Shown here: positions 38,771 to 49,617 of the stretch, piece after piece
Layout of the letters: each line of letters starts with the position of its first letter
Position numbering within the stretch: position 1 is the stretch's first letter
Source of the DNA: Mesostigma viride
Taxonomy: Eukaryota; Streptophyta; Mesostigmatophyceae; Mesostigmatales; Mesostigmataceae
DNA length: 64,000 nt
Assembly (NCBI GenBank): GCA_009746045.1
Contig: RPFO01000003.1
Location: forward strand, 1,219,969 to 1,283,968
Direction: 5' to 3'
Translations under genes and position numbers: made by a program
Notes under the pieces: generated by a model
Seen by the model: the letters and a program-made list of their open reading frames with translations, nothing else
Database searches by the model: none
What the model was told of the DNA's origin: nothing

Positions 38771-41399
38771 TGTTCAACTATTCGGAAATATTCGGCGGAT
38801 AATAATTCGGACTATTCGACATTCAGGCCGTCAGACCGCCCGAATAGCTACCCTATTCGGACCGAATATTGGGGTACCAAGCCCGCCGCGCCTGGGTCGA
38901 CCGGGCGGCCCAAGTGACGCGTGGATTGGCAGGGCAAGGCTCACACGAGCCATTGCCACCACGTGTCGGCATGCACATGGCCTACACGCCAACAAGCCAG
39001 GCCAGCCGCAGTGTGTGCGCTCATTTACCGCAATGTTTTGCCTACTTTACGAGCATGGTGACGGCGTTATCAGCCAGCACAGACAGTGCATTACAACAGA
39101 TTACAACGTTTCTCTTGCATGGCAGACAATAGGCAATGGATGCTTCAATTCACGCATCTTACGATTAGAAAGCCCTTTTGCATACCAGCGTTTGTGCGGG
39201 CTGTGGCCGCAATACATATTAACTGTCGGGGCAGTGAATTCTTGGTTAGTATCTGAGTTCTCTTCGCTGGCAAAGGGTACTGATTCTTCTCATTTGGATA
39301 GATACTTATCTGGGTATATATATTCTCGGTATTTGTATTTGCACACTGTCCTCCAGACGGTGGTGCTCGCCATGATGGCTCGGTCGGTTTTCCCCCACGC
39401 GAACATCCGGTCCGAGGATGCGGATGGCGCTGCCTTCTATTCCCCCAACCACCAGCCTGACATCGTGGTGCTGGACTTTGAGGGGGGTGGCCGGCATCTG
39501 CTTATTGACGTTTCGGTGGCGCGGCCCTTGGCTCTTAGCCACGTGGCTGGGGCCTCCCTCACGGCAGGTTACACAGCGGACCGGGCGGAGCGGGCCATTG
39601 AAGCTCCTGGCCTACGGCGACGTCGGGCACCATCGTGTGGTGCCCTTTGTCCTGGAGGATCGAGTTTGGGGCTGGCCATGGGGCCCCTGACCTCCGCCTT
39701 CTTGGAGGAGTGTTGCCGGCTCCAGGAGGACCGGCTGGACCTGGAGGGCCAGCCGGGCCCCATGGTCGGCGCGGACCTGGACGTCATATTGGCGTCAGCG
39801 CTTGTCGGTGGTGCTGACTCGGGCCATGGCTGACATCATGCTCCGCGCCGTACGCGGGCTGATTTTGCGGTGCAGCAGGGCTATAAGGTTCCTCCCGTTA
39901 CACGTTGTAGGAGTTTCCATTAATTGGTCTTATCGTAGTATAGAGCTTTGACATGGCTATGTATATAGGTTTATAGCGGGGCGTTTGCTTTGGTTTGAGT
40001 GATTTCACTCTGCTGTAAGTAATTATATTTTTAATATATATATATAATTTTTAATATATATTCTCGTAGCAGCTAGCTTATGTAATCATCACCGGCTCCT
40101 CCATAACCAAGCTGGAAGAAAACTAGAGTTGGCAAGGGTAAGGCCGCTGCAAGGTCGGTCGAGCATTTTTGTTCGTTCAGCTCGTCCAGCTCGATGAAGT
40201 TCGTGCTGCGCCTATATAGCACGCAAGGAAGATCCGGCCTGGTGCACTGTACGTCAAAAGGCTGGGCGAGAATTCCAAGCAGAAGAACCTCCATGACGGA
40301 GTGCAATTACTGCGATTGAAATTTCACGGCTTCCGCACTTGTGTTGAATAAACACATGCATGCCCACATCGCCGGTGAAAAGTGACTAGCAAACGTCCGA
40401 GCGTGCGACAAGGTTCCCAAGGATGCACTGAAGGCTGGTCATGCAAGCAGTTTTTCAGGGTCAGGGCAAGAGGCAGATCGAGGATGCGCACGAGCATGAG
40501 CTCCAGGCAGCTGGGAGCTGGATGAGCCCAATGTGCGGGGCGATGGTGATCAGTGCCAGGCGGCGGCAAACGTGGACGGTACTTGACGAGGTTAATCTAA
40601 TGTATTTGTATAGCACGCATAGCATTTGGAGTTTGATGCTATGCGGTGGAGTTTGATGCTAGAATAAAATGGTAACGTGCTCTGTGGTGCTAGGCTTCCA
40701 ACCCCCGGCCTGCTCATGCAATTGCTTTTCTTAGTTGCTTGCACATGAACAGTGGACCAAACGCCAGTGCAATGCCAGTGTGCACAATGCCAGTGTGTGG
40801 CCCTTACATATATTGCTTGGTTGATTCCTGCCTTTGCGTAATTGTTCATTGATTACTTGTCACAATTTCATTAAGTGCATGCATGCAGTCATGAACACAA
40901 GATATATATTAAAAATTATAATTACTTACAGAAAAGTGAAGGCACCCAAACATATAACCAAAGCCAAAGCTAACAAGAGATACCACTACAAAACAACTAC
41001 AAGCCGGCATGGGATACTCCACACCGTGGAACGAAGGTACACAACCTAATAACCGCGTGCTGCGCCGCAAAGTCAGCCCGCGTGCGGCGGAGCAGGATAT
41101 ATATGGCTGGCCATTACCTTACCGCTGATCACTCGATGGGGGTGACAAGCGATACGACTTCATTGGTGCATGACAACAATGCCATTAGGTAGCCAAAGGC
41201 ATGGAGATGATGTGGGTTCAATCCCATTATCATAATGGACATCATTTTTAACCGGTCCCCTGCTGGAGGCCCCTAAAAAGCACTAAAAACAGGGGTATCG
41301 AATAATATCGAATATTTATACCGGTCGGATATGTACCGAATTATTTGGTAGGCCCCCAACGAATACCGAATACCGAATAACGAATAGTTGAACAGCAGC
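38771..41399. mobile_element. Possible TIR-bounded element with ATTCGG-rich ends
   Basis: Both ends begin TGTTCAACTATTCG in inverted orientation (38773 onward; 41398 backward) and continue into about 100 bp rich in ATTCGG/CCGAAT. The interior holds the endonuclease-like frame at 39330-39833 and an internal inverted repeat (40013-40042 and 40902-40931, core GTAAGTAATTATA). No clear target-site duplication is seen, so the boundaries are tentative. Confidence 0.45.
39330..39836 (+). pseudogene. Retroelement C-terminal domain with PD-(D/E)XK-like motif, frameshifted
   Basis: The plus-strand frame contains HANIRSEDADG, then PDIVVLDFEGGGRHLLIDVS with the spacing PD-x15-D, close to the PD-x12-14-D motif of restriction-like endonucleases in some LINEs. 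Homology then moves to another frame (LLAYGDVGHHRVVPFVLED) and returns to the first (SLGLAMGPLTSAFLEECCRL). The two shifts make it a broken gene. No reverse-transcriptase motifs lie upstream, so it is a fragment or a captured domain. Assignment is by motif only. Confidence 0.55.
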
Positions 41400-41699
41400 A
41401 GATCGATAGTTGAGCTAGCGGCCGTCAAGACTAAGTACGTAGTAAGCACTTGCCTGCCATGCGCGTGGGGCATTTTATGGAGTATTTACTATTATACTCA
41501 TCTCACACAGAAGCTAAAAACAAGGATACTCTTATCATCAAGGAGACAACCACCATGCATGCATGCCCCAACACTCATGGGCTGATGAGCCTCGAGGCTC
41601 ATGCAGCTTGACGGAGCCGTCACCGGCCAATTAAGGGGCGCCCATATATGTACGCCGCTGAGTGCTGAAATCGATCTACAATCTATATACAAAAAACAT

Positions 41700-42290
41700 T
41701 CCTATTCTATATATCAACTATGGTGCTCGCGACCCTAGGGGTCTTGTCTAGCATGCATCCGGCGTTAGGAAACACGCGTTGTGGGTACGCCCTTAAAAAC
41801 CCTCAGTCGGGCCCCGGGAGAGGCGCCTTTATATTCTCCCAAACCATGCAGCGCCTCTACATGCATGTACGTGTTCCAAGCCTATATACCTGTGGGCTCT
41901 TGACCATGGGGCCGCAGGCAGGCAGCCCTATACTGCATCCGCTATGAGTCAGCCATGCTTTGCCCATGCAGAGAGCCTCTCTCTGCATGCTGAGACACCA
42001 TCATCATGCCCAAGCCATTGCCCATGCAGCTCCATGATCATCTATCACCCCATGTCCGCAACTTTGCATAGCTGCTGGATCGAATACATGGTGGTGCAGG
42101 TGTGCACCTAAATTGTACGTGCACCCCGAGTCTAGGTGGCAGTTTACATACACCAGGAACCACCTGCCGGAGTGCCGGTTGTCGCCTATATAGAATGTAT
42201 TGAAAACCATATATGCCCCTTCTCAGGGATATGTGTTACACTGATATCCTCCCCATGGAGGTATGTTCTCAATTAATTTATTAGCCGCGC
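41700..42290 (+). mobile_element. Degenerate LINE 3' UTR copy
   Basis: Carries GCATGCATCCGGCGTTAGG, CCATGCAGAGAGCC and, near the end, ATATGCCCCTTCTCAGGGAT, ATGTGTTACA, TCCCCATGGAGG and a short AATTAATTTATTA tail. These follow the 3' UTR order of the elements ending at 46930 and 53219, with the hairpin decayed. Confidence 0.5.
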
Positions 42291-43690
42291 GGGCACCTGG
42301 CTCGCACGTAGATTAATTAATCTTGCCCGCACACTGATGAGGTGGATATACACATCAGATTCTTCCGCGAATGAACTTTGGCCACGAGTGCTGCCAGCGA
42401 TCCGCGAGGATTGGCTCGGCCTCGAGGTCCAGACCGCCCTGCGGTCGGCCCGCACAGCAAGAATTAGGGCATGCGCATGGGGACCGGCCCCCGTTCTAGC
42501 TCTCGTTGCCTTGAAAGGCAGACCACAGGTGAAATCAATTAAACAGCTCACTGGGTACCGTAGTACGTTGAGAGTCCAGCTAGCAACTCAGTGGGTGCAA
42601 TAATGCTAGCTTCGACATAGCTACAAAAGCATAGCGGATAGTGGGCTGCCCCGCGATCCAGTGGCGGCCACAGATCGATGGCGGGCTTGGAATTAACTCA
42701 GTTAGAGGCGCCACCGTTTGGTAGAGTATAAATTTCTGGCCTGCGCTGGTTGTCTCAATTGATAAAGGCCTCTCCCGGAGCCTGAGGGTTTGTATAATAG
42801 GGGCATACGGGCCAGGGTACACGTTCACCCACAACCCCCGGCCGCAGGAATGGACATGTGCTATCGATCCGGCCTAGCTGGAAGAATGGGCAGCCCACCT
42901 CAGTGCAAGCATGTGATCTGGAGGCTGATGATCGACTCACAAAGAAAAGGGAGGAGGTCACATGTGCAGGAGATGATTAATAATTAATTGATTAATCAAT
43001 AAGCACGTGACTGAGTCACGTGGGTGCCAATACAGAGAAAAGGAACCTTCAACCCGTATACACAGCGAGAAGGAGGGAGGCCGGGCGCCCTAGCTAGCTT
43101 CTCTTACTGCCGCAAGCGGCCTCGCCACAGATCGAGCGCTCTCTCCATGCACAGCATGGTGCTGGGGCGCAACACTGTGCCGGGTGCAATACAACCAATG
43201 CAATACCATAGGTAGGCTGACGCGCATAGCCTTAATTTTTAAGGATATTAATTAATTAGGAACATAGCTCCGTTGGCTAGTATCTGTAGCACATTAAGCC
43301 CTTGAGAAGGGGCATATGGCATGGCATGGCTAACGTGATGACTGACTAGCTACCTTTTCAGTGGTTTTCCATTTGCGGGTGTTTCCTCGTAAATGGTGGG
43401 AGAGCGATCGCAGCAATGGTGCTCACCACTAGACACTCCCGGCCAGTTAGGCTCGAAACGCACGCCCTGATCAAGCATGCTGTTTCCGGCCCCACCGTCT
43501 AGGTCATCTAGTCGCTCTACACGTAAGCCAGCCATAATTTCAATGCACAAGGATATACACATTTCCATCACCATTCATCTTCATCATCCTGAACGACTCG
43601 AACACGCGGACAAGATAACGGCAGGCTCGAGCTACCATGGTCCGGATTCTCCCGATTTCTGGCCTGCGCTGGTTGTCTCCTTGATATGGC
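42290..43690. other. Transposon-nest filler with dispersed repeats
   Basis: No gene seen. TTAATTAA-type stretches lie near 42310, 42975 and 43245. A minus-strand 3'-end fragment (AGCTCCGTTGGCTAG at about 43268) and dispersed-repeat pieces at 42731-42755 and 43559-43670 are present. Confidence 0.5.
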
Positions 43691-44091
43691 CTATCATACA
43701 TTCTAATTAAGCTACTTCCTGCAAGGGTGGGAATGTAAACAACACTTGCTCTAGGTGCACTAGTCGGCACCTGCGGCCACCCAGAGTCTCGGGCAACTCC
43801 CAGCTTATGGGAGCCCGTCATAGGTGGGGAAGATCATCATGGCTATACAAGAGCTACTAGGGCATGGCTTCTCGACAGAGAGCATCTCTCTGCATAGGCA
43901 TAGCATGGCTAAATTCTTAGTGCAACATTCATTAAATTAAATTGAATTAAATTAAATTAAATTATAACATGCCTCCGTTGGGAGATCATGTAGCACGTAC
44001 ATATTCCTTGATGGGTGGTGGAGTGGAGAGAGCCGCGTAATCGGACTAACCTAACGCTAACTCTAGCTAGTCTAGAAAAATCCTAACTACC
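43690..44091 (-). mobile_element. LINE 3' UTR with terminal hairpin and AT tail
   Basis: Immediately downstream (minus) of the reverse-transcriptase pseudogene, the sequence reads GGAATATGTACGTGCTACAT, then the hairpin CTCCCAACGGAG (43973-43984), then GCATGTTATAATTTAATTTAA. A second, adjoining 3'-UTR piece (43700-43910) carries ACTTCCTGCAAGGGTGGGAA on the plus strand. Confidence 0.75.
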
Positions 44092-45707
44092 CTACTCATC
44101 AAAACGCCTCCTCCTCTTGTTGGGGGGAGGTGGCTTGCCCACAGGGTCGGGCGTGTGAGCCTTGACAATCTTCTGCCACCGCGTCTTGTTCTGCATGGCA
44201 GTCCAAAGAAGGGAGAGAGAGTGGATGCGGTATTCAAACTGCCCAGCTGGGACCAGTAGGTCATCCAGCAACATCTGGACATAGTTCGTGGCATGTTTCC
44301 CTACCCTTTTGGGAATGCCCTTGGGGCCAGGCCAGGTCAGAATGTATGTGCCGCCCTGGCTGATGACCAAGCCGCTGGGGGCCTGCCAGACCAAGGGCGG
44401 TGTCGACCTGGCTGGTGCGAGCAAGGTGTCCTACAAATGCTATCCTACGCTGTCTAATCTCGTCCGAAATACGAGGCATGCCCTGATACAAAGACTCTGA
44501 GGACGGCCGGGCGCTTGGAAAACCCTACGTTCAGGACCTGTCGGAGCATCCTGTCTGTAAAGTGTAAACTGTGCCGTCTAGCCTAGATGCCAGTGTGGGG
44601 GTGAGTGTCCACGCCTCGGCGCCATACGTGAGCACCGTGAGGACGAGGACCTTGAAGAGCATGCGCTTGCGGTGCTCGCCCAGGCCCTTGGAGCGCCAGT
44701 AGGTGTTGAGCGAACGGAGCCTAGCCCAGGCCAGGCCAATGCGGGTGTCCACATCGTCGGCGGTGTCAGGGAGCCAGCTCCCTAACAGTTTGAAGCGATC
44801 GCGGAACGGGACCGTCGTCACGTCGAGCAGGCGCGGCAGCGGCGGTGTACTGGAGGCCCCAATCACCATCGCCTCAGTTTTGACACTAATCTCCAAACCG
44901 GCCACCGCCCTCGCCTCCAGGCCCAGACAGTCCAGCCAGGTCTGAATGTGCTCGGGGCGCGCGATGAGGGTGGTGTCATCCGCATAAATCAGGTCGGCCA
45001 GGCGGTAGCCCGGTTCAACCCTGCCGTGCTCTTTCTCGTTAAGGATGCCCAAGCCTGGCTCGAGCCCCTTATTAAGAGCAGTAAAGCGCGCACGTGCTCG
45101 GCGCATGACGTGATCCACGACAATAATGAACAGGTATGGGGACAGCTGACACAACCTTAATTGCCACACCCCGTGGTGAAGGGGGAATGGTGGGGTGGTG
45201 CCTTCCGCAGTCCGCACTACTGCCTGTGAGCCCTCATACAGTCGGCGAACGGCAGCAATAAACGCAGGTGGCACTCGATCCAGAGCTAGGATGGCCCAAA
45301 GAGTCTCCCAGAGGACCGTGTCAAAGGCCTTGATATAGTCAACAAAAATGAAGACCAGCGGCAAACTGTCAGGGGGAAGGCGACGCACAGGTCTCCTCCA
45401 TCAACCGGCGCGCGACAAACACAGCCATGACAGTGTTACGACCACGACGAAAACCCATCTGAGACTCACCCAGGTGTGGGTCCAGCGCGGCGCGGAGCCT
45501 GTGCAGCATCATGCGCATGAAGACCTTCAGCGCGGCGCTCTGGAGGCAGACACCCCGGTAGTTACCGGGGTCAGCAGCAGAGCCCTTCTTGTACAGCATG
45601 ACGCGGATGGCCGTCTGCCACTCAGCAGGCGGAGGCTCGTCAGTCATGCTCAACATCCATGGGGGTCCCATTATAGGCATGGCGTGGCTAAATTCTGAAG
45701 GCATCAT
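44092..45707 (-). pseudogene. LINE ORF2 reverse transcriptase, 5'-truncated and frameshifted
   Basis: In order on the minus strand: 45707-45372 with LYKKGSAADPGNYRGV and MGFRRGRNTV; 45388-44531 with VFIFVDYIKAFDTV, a damaged QG..LSPYLF box, the catalytic LIYADDTTLIA and FKLLGSWLPD; then GAEAWTL. Different frames follow with RRRIAFVGHLART (44491-44261) and the C-terminus LLWTAMQNKTRWQKIV...PDPVGK (44424-44092). This is the domain order of a non-LTR retrotransposon reverse transcriptase. At least three frame changes and loss of everything upstream of RT domain 0 make it inactive. No apurinic-endonuclease domain is left. Confidence 0.88.
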
Positions 45708-45929
45708 CCATGGGGGCCGTTATGGGCGCACATGCGCGTGGGCCACATGCTAGGCTAAGCCTGACTAATCTATGTACTACAGGTATATATTCCCTGCAAA
45801 AGTTGGTGCGAGAGGTCCCCAGTTCGAATCCGGTCGGATTCATTTGCAGATCGCGTTTTCCGCGGACCGGCACTGAACGCAAATGGTTTTCACCTTTGCG
45901 GCATGCCAAATCAGAAAATCAGAATATTC

Positions 45930-46060
45930 CGGCTAGTCTGAGGTGGCAGGAGGTGCCTGCCAGGGCTTGTGGTCAATGTGGATGACCGCCCCCCTCCAGT
46001 ATACCGGCTTCCCCCTTGCGCTCTGCCGGAGCTGAAGGTAGGTCGGCCATAGCTCGCGTC
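45930..46060 (-). pseudogene. LINE ORF1 C-terminal fragment
   Basis: The reverse complement encodes a stretch with LRQ, PVYW and HKPWQA, corresponding to the end of ORF1 in the elements at 48.1 and 52.8 kb. The DNA shares GCCAGGGCTTGTGG and CGGAGCTG with 48150-48245. It is short and has no start or upstream domain. Confidence 0.6.
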
Positions 46061-46079
46061 TTGGCGTCCATAGCTTATG

Positions 46080-46470
46080 CTACATGATAGCTACATGATC
46101 TCCCAACGGAGTCATGTTATTATTTAATTTAAATTATATAGTTGGATAGCTTATGCATCCATCCATCCAGCAAGGAATATGTGCTACATGATCTCCCAAC
46201 GGAGTCATGTTATAGTTTAATATAATATAATATAATATAATATAATATAATATAATATAATATAATATAATTAATATAATATAATATAATATAATATAAT
46301 ATAATATAATATAACATAATATAATATAATATAATATAATATAATATAATATAATATAATATAATATAATATAATATAATATAATATAATATAATATAAT
46401 ATAATATAATATAATATAATATAATATAATATAATATAATATAATATAATATAATATAATATAATATAAT
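46080..46470 (+). repeat. Two LINE 3' ends with a long ATAAT tail
   Basis: Hairpins CTCCCAACGGAG at 46100-46111 and 46193-46204 each follow TACATGAT and are followed by TCATGTTAT and an AT tail. The second tail is about 260 bp of ATAAT units (46207-46470). This is an unusually long pentanucleotide array directly at the element's 3' end. Confidence 0.85.
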
Positions 46471-47130
46471 AGCTTTATTTAGTTATGTTGTGCCCATGCA
46501 GGGAGTAACTCCCTGCTGAGACGCCATGCCCTAGCTTTTTGTATAGCTATGCTGATCTTCCCCCCCATGACAGGCTCCCCCTTCGCTGGGCATAGCTTGA
46601 AGATCATGGGGATGCAAGTGCCCTGCATGGTGCACCTAGAGCAAGGGTCCTTTACACCTAGCTTTATTTAGTTATGTTGTGCCCATGCAGGGAGTAACTC
46701 CCTGCTGAGACGCCATGCCCTAGCTTTTTGTATAGCTATGCTGATCTTCCCCCCATGACAGGCTCCCCCTTCGCTGGGCATAGCTTGAAGATCATGGGGA
46801 TGCAAGTGCCCTTGTGCACCTATAGAGCAAGGGTCCTTTACATTCCCACCCTTGCAGGAAGTAGCTTAGAATGTATGATAGGCCATATGCCCCTTCTCTG
46901 GGCTATGTGCTACATATACTCCCAACGGAGTTATGTTCCTAATTAATTAATAATATAATATAATATATTATATTTTAATTTAATTTAATTTAATTTAATT
47001 TAATTTAATTTAATTTAATTTAATTTAATTTAATTTAATTTAATTTAATTTAATTTAATTTAATTTAATTTAATTTAATTTAATTTAATTTAATTTAATT
47101 TAATTTAATTTAATGTAATTTAATTTAATA
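46471..47130 (+). mobile_element. LINE 3' UTR with internal 189-bp tandem duplication and TTTAA tail
   Basis: AGCTTTATTTAGTTATGTTG starts at 46471 and again at 46660, so about 189 bp are duplicated. The UTR ends at the hairpin 46919-46930, then TTATGTTCCTAATTAATTAA and about 160 bp of TTTAA repeats. The same UTR follows the ORF1 copies at 52.8 and 48.1 kb, so this is a 5'-truncated copy. Confidence 0.8.
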
Positions 47131-47292
47131 GCTTATGCTACAAAGGTGAGGTGGGCTCAAGACGTCGGCTAAGGCGCAAGCTGATGGCCACAAGGTGCCA
47201 GAGCTAATTGAAGGTACTATAATATGCTGGGCGCTAATATCATTCAAGTGCTGTAATGCAGTAAGCTATCCCATAATCGATTGCCCCCATCA
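47131..47292 (+). other. Empty-site duplicate of the locus that received the two ORF1 elements
   Basis: The 160 bp from GCTTATGCTACAAAGGTGAG to TCGATTGCCCCCATC occur here uninterrupted. The same sequence is found in pieces at 47571-47665, 49414-49465 and 53249-53283, split by copy A and copy B. It is thus the pre-insertion sequence, duplicated together with the flanking TTTAA array. Confidence 0.88.
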
Positions 47293-47570
47293 ATGTAATG
47301 TAATTTAATGTAATTTAATTTAATTTAATTTAATTTAATTTAATTTAATTTAATTTAATTTAATTTAATTTAATTTAATTTAATTTAATTTAATTTAATT
47401 TAATTTAATTTAATTTAATTTAATTTAATTTAATTTAATTTAATTTAATTTAATTTAATTTAATTTAATTTAATTTAATTTAATTTAATTTAATTTAATT
47501 TAATTTAATTTAATTTAATTTAATTTAATTTAATTTAATTTAATTTAATTTAATTTAATTTAATTTAATA
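47293..47570 (+). repeat. TTTAA pentanucleotide array
   Basis: About 270 bp of TAATT units between the two copies of the locus sequence beginning GCTTATGCTACAAAGG. Its presence before both copies suggests tandem duplication of array plus locus. Confidence 0.95.
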
Positions 47571-47665
47571 GCTTATGCTACAAAGGTGAGGTGGGCTCAA
47601 GACGTCGGCTAAGGCGCAAGCTGATGGCCACAAGGTGCCAGAGCTAATTGAAGGTACTATAATAT

Positions 47666-49413
47666 TAATTAATTAATTAATTAGGAACATAACTCCGTTG
47701 GGAGTATATGTAGCACATAGCCCTGAGAAGGGGCATATGAGCCTATAATACATTCTAAGCTACTTCCTGCAAGGGTGGGAATGTAAACAACACTTGCTCT
47801 AGGTGCACCAGGGCACCCGCACCCTCATGGTCTATCACGCTATGCCCGGGTAAGGGGGGAGCATGCCTGTGAGGGGGAAGATCATCATGGCTATACAAGA
47901 GCTATGGCATGGCTTCTCAGCAGGGAGTGACTCCCTGCATGGGCACTGCATAATTAAATAAAGCTAGGCATCATCTGGAGGGTGGCTCATCATAGGCACA
48001 CATGTACATGACTAAAAAGGCTAGGCCTAAGCTGGTATAGTGCCTGTAGTAGGCGGGCATGTACAAGGCCACTGTCTAACTATTCTACACTACTGATGTA
48101 TTCCCCTAGGCTGGGGCTGGAGTTGTCGGGGCCGCGGTGGTCGAGGGGGTCGCTTGCCAGGGCTTGTGGCCGACGTAGATGGCCGCCCCCTTCCAGTACA
48201 CCGGCTGGCCCGCCTTGGTCTGCCGGAGCTGGGTGTAGGTCGGCCATAGCTCCCGTCGCCGTTGTTGCTGTGCCAGGGTCAAGTCGTCGTCCACGGTGAA
48301 GGGAGTATTCGCGAGCCGCTTGCGGCGTCTGAGAAACGAAATCTTGTCCGCTGGGCTGTCAAAGATGAGAAGGAGCGGAGGCGCCCCTGCCTTACCCCGC
48401 GCGCGGGGGAGGCGGTGGGCGGTCAGCTTGATCTCACCAAGAAGGCCCATGCGTGCAAGGATTTTGCTCTCAAACGCACGTGCAAGCTTCTCGGAATTCT
48501 CACCTTCTTCCATGTCCAAGTTCTTGAGTATGGCGTTGAGGCTGCGCTTGGCGAGCTCGGCCTCCTCGCGGAGGTCAAGCGTCTGCCGCTGGAGCTGGGC
48601 TGCGACGGCGGAGGTGGTGGAGGTGGTATGTTGCTTAAGCATGTCCGCCCAGGTCGTGATGGGAGGAGCATCGCCGGCCAGGCCAGCCGAGGCTGGCTTG
48701 GCGGCAATGTCCTTCACTGCCTGGGCGGTGAGGCCTGCTGTGTTCTGCAAGACCTCGATAGCGATTGCATTATCCTTGAGGCGCTGGTCGATGTCGCGGA
48801 GCTGGGCGGTGATGGAGTCGGAGGAGGGGATGGCGGCGGTGGAGGAGGCGAGGAGGGTGGAGGTGGCGGTGGAAATGGTGGAGAGGAGGGGGAGCTCGGC
48901 AGCCAACGTGCTGCCCATGGCCGCCACATCTGCAGCGATGGGGGCCACGTGCTGCTCGAGGGCCTCCTTGAGGAGTGAGCGGATGGAGGCTTCGGTTAAG
49001 GTGGTGGTGAGGGGCTTTGGGGGCCAAAGCTCCTCGATGGAGCGGCCAAGGAGGGAAAAGAGGGCGTATTGCTGAATGTGGGGGCGGCGGGCGTTGGGGA
49101 CGGCCCTGTCGAAATCGCGCCTCTGGAGGGAGGCATCGACAAGGCGACCTTGGTGGGAAAGCTGCCTGCATAGTTCTATAAGAGAGGCACGCGTCCCGAA
49201 AAACACGTAGCCCAGGATGCGTTCGGGTGTGAGCTTGTCAAAAAAGCCGGGCTGGCTGGCGTCAAAGTCGTACTCGTCCAGCAGCCCGTCAGGGCGACTG
49301 CGCTTGGGTTCGGGCGACGCTGCTGGCGAAGCGGGCGCAGCAGGGGGCTGGACGATCACTAGAGCTTGGCTAGTGGCGCCGCTGCCTTCTGGGCCGGTGG
49401 GCGAAGCTGCACT
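47666..49413 (-). mobile_element. ORF1-only LINE element, copy A (5'-truncated)
   Basis: 1,748 bp on the minus strand flanked by the 12-bp duplication GTACTATAATAT (47654-47665 and 49414-49425). From its 5' end it contains ORF1, stop at 48106, about 400 bp of 3' UTR, the hairpin (47693-47704) and a TTAATTAATTAAT tail. There is no reverse-transcriptase sequence between ORF1 and the UTR. Truncation falls within the ORF1 N-terminus, typical of target-primed reverse transcription. Confidence 0.85.
48106..49413 (-). CDS. LINE ORF1-like protein (copy A), N-terminus truncated
   Basis: Open from the 5' truncation point to TAG at 48108-48106; the first ATG gives 417 residues. It starts with a Pro/Ala-rich stretch, then LLGRSIEELWPPKPLTTTLT, a long helical, probably coiled-coil part (TAQLRDIDQRLKDNAIAIEV), and a C-terminal domain with RLPRARGKAGAPPLLLIFDS, FLRRRKRL, DDDLTLAQQQRRRELWPTY and PVYWKGAAIYVG. 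The last part resembles the RNA-binding C-terminal domain of LINE ORF1 proteins. No zinc knuckle is visible. The frame is intact, unlike the nearby reverse transcriptase. Confidence 0.75.
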   Translation of the reverse strand, partial: SAASPTGPEGSGATSQALVIVQPPAAPASPAASPEPKRSRPDGLLDEYDFDASQPGFFDKLTPERILGYVFFGTRASLIELCRQLSHQGRLVDASLQRRDFDRAVPNARRPHIQQYALFSLLGRSIEELWPPKPLTTTLTEASIRSLLKEALEQHVAPIAADVAAMGSTLAAELPLLSTISTATSTLLASSTAAIPSSDSITAQLRDIDQRLKDNAIAIEVLQNTAGLTAQAVKDIAAKPASAGLAGDAPPITTWADMLKQHTTSTTSAVAAQLQRQTLDLREEAELAKRSLNAILKNLDMEEGENSEKLARAFESKILARMGLLGEIKLTAHRLPRARGKAGAPPLLLIFDSPADKISFLRRRKRLANTPFTVDDDLTLAQQQRRRELWPTYTQLRQTKAGQPVYWKGAAIYVGHKPWQATPSTTAAPTTPAPA

Positions 49414-49617
49414 GTACTATAATATGCTGGGCGCTAATATCATTCAAGTGCTGTAATGCAGTAAGTACCGCAGCCACGAGCCACGAGGTAGCCATGGCTG
49501 TCGGAGCTCATAACTTTCACGTTTGAGCACCGAATTCAGCTGTGAATATCACAATCGCTTCGTCTTTCTTAGACGCACATGCTGATATAATTTTCCGAAG
49601 CTATAACGCACTATACG

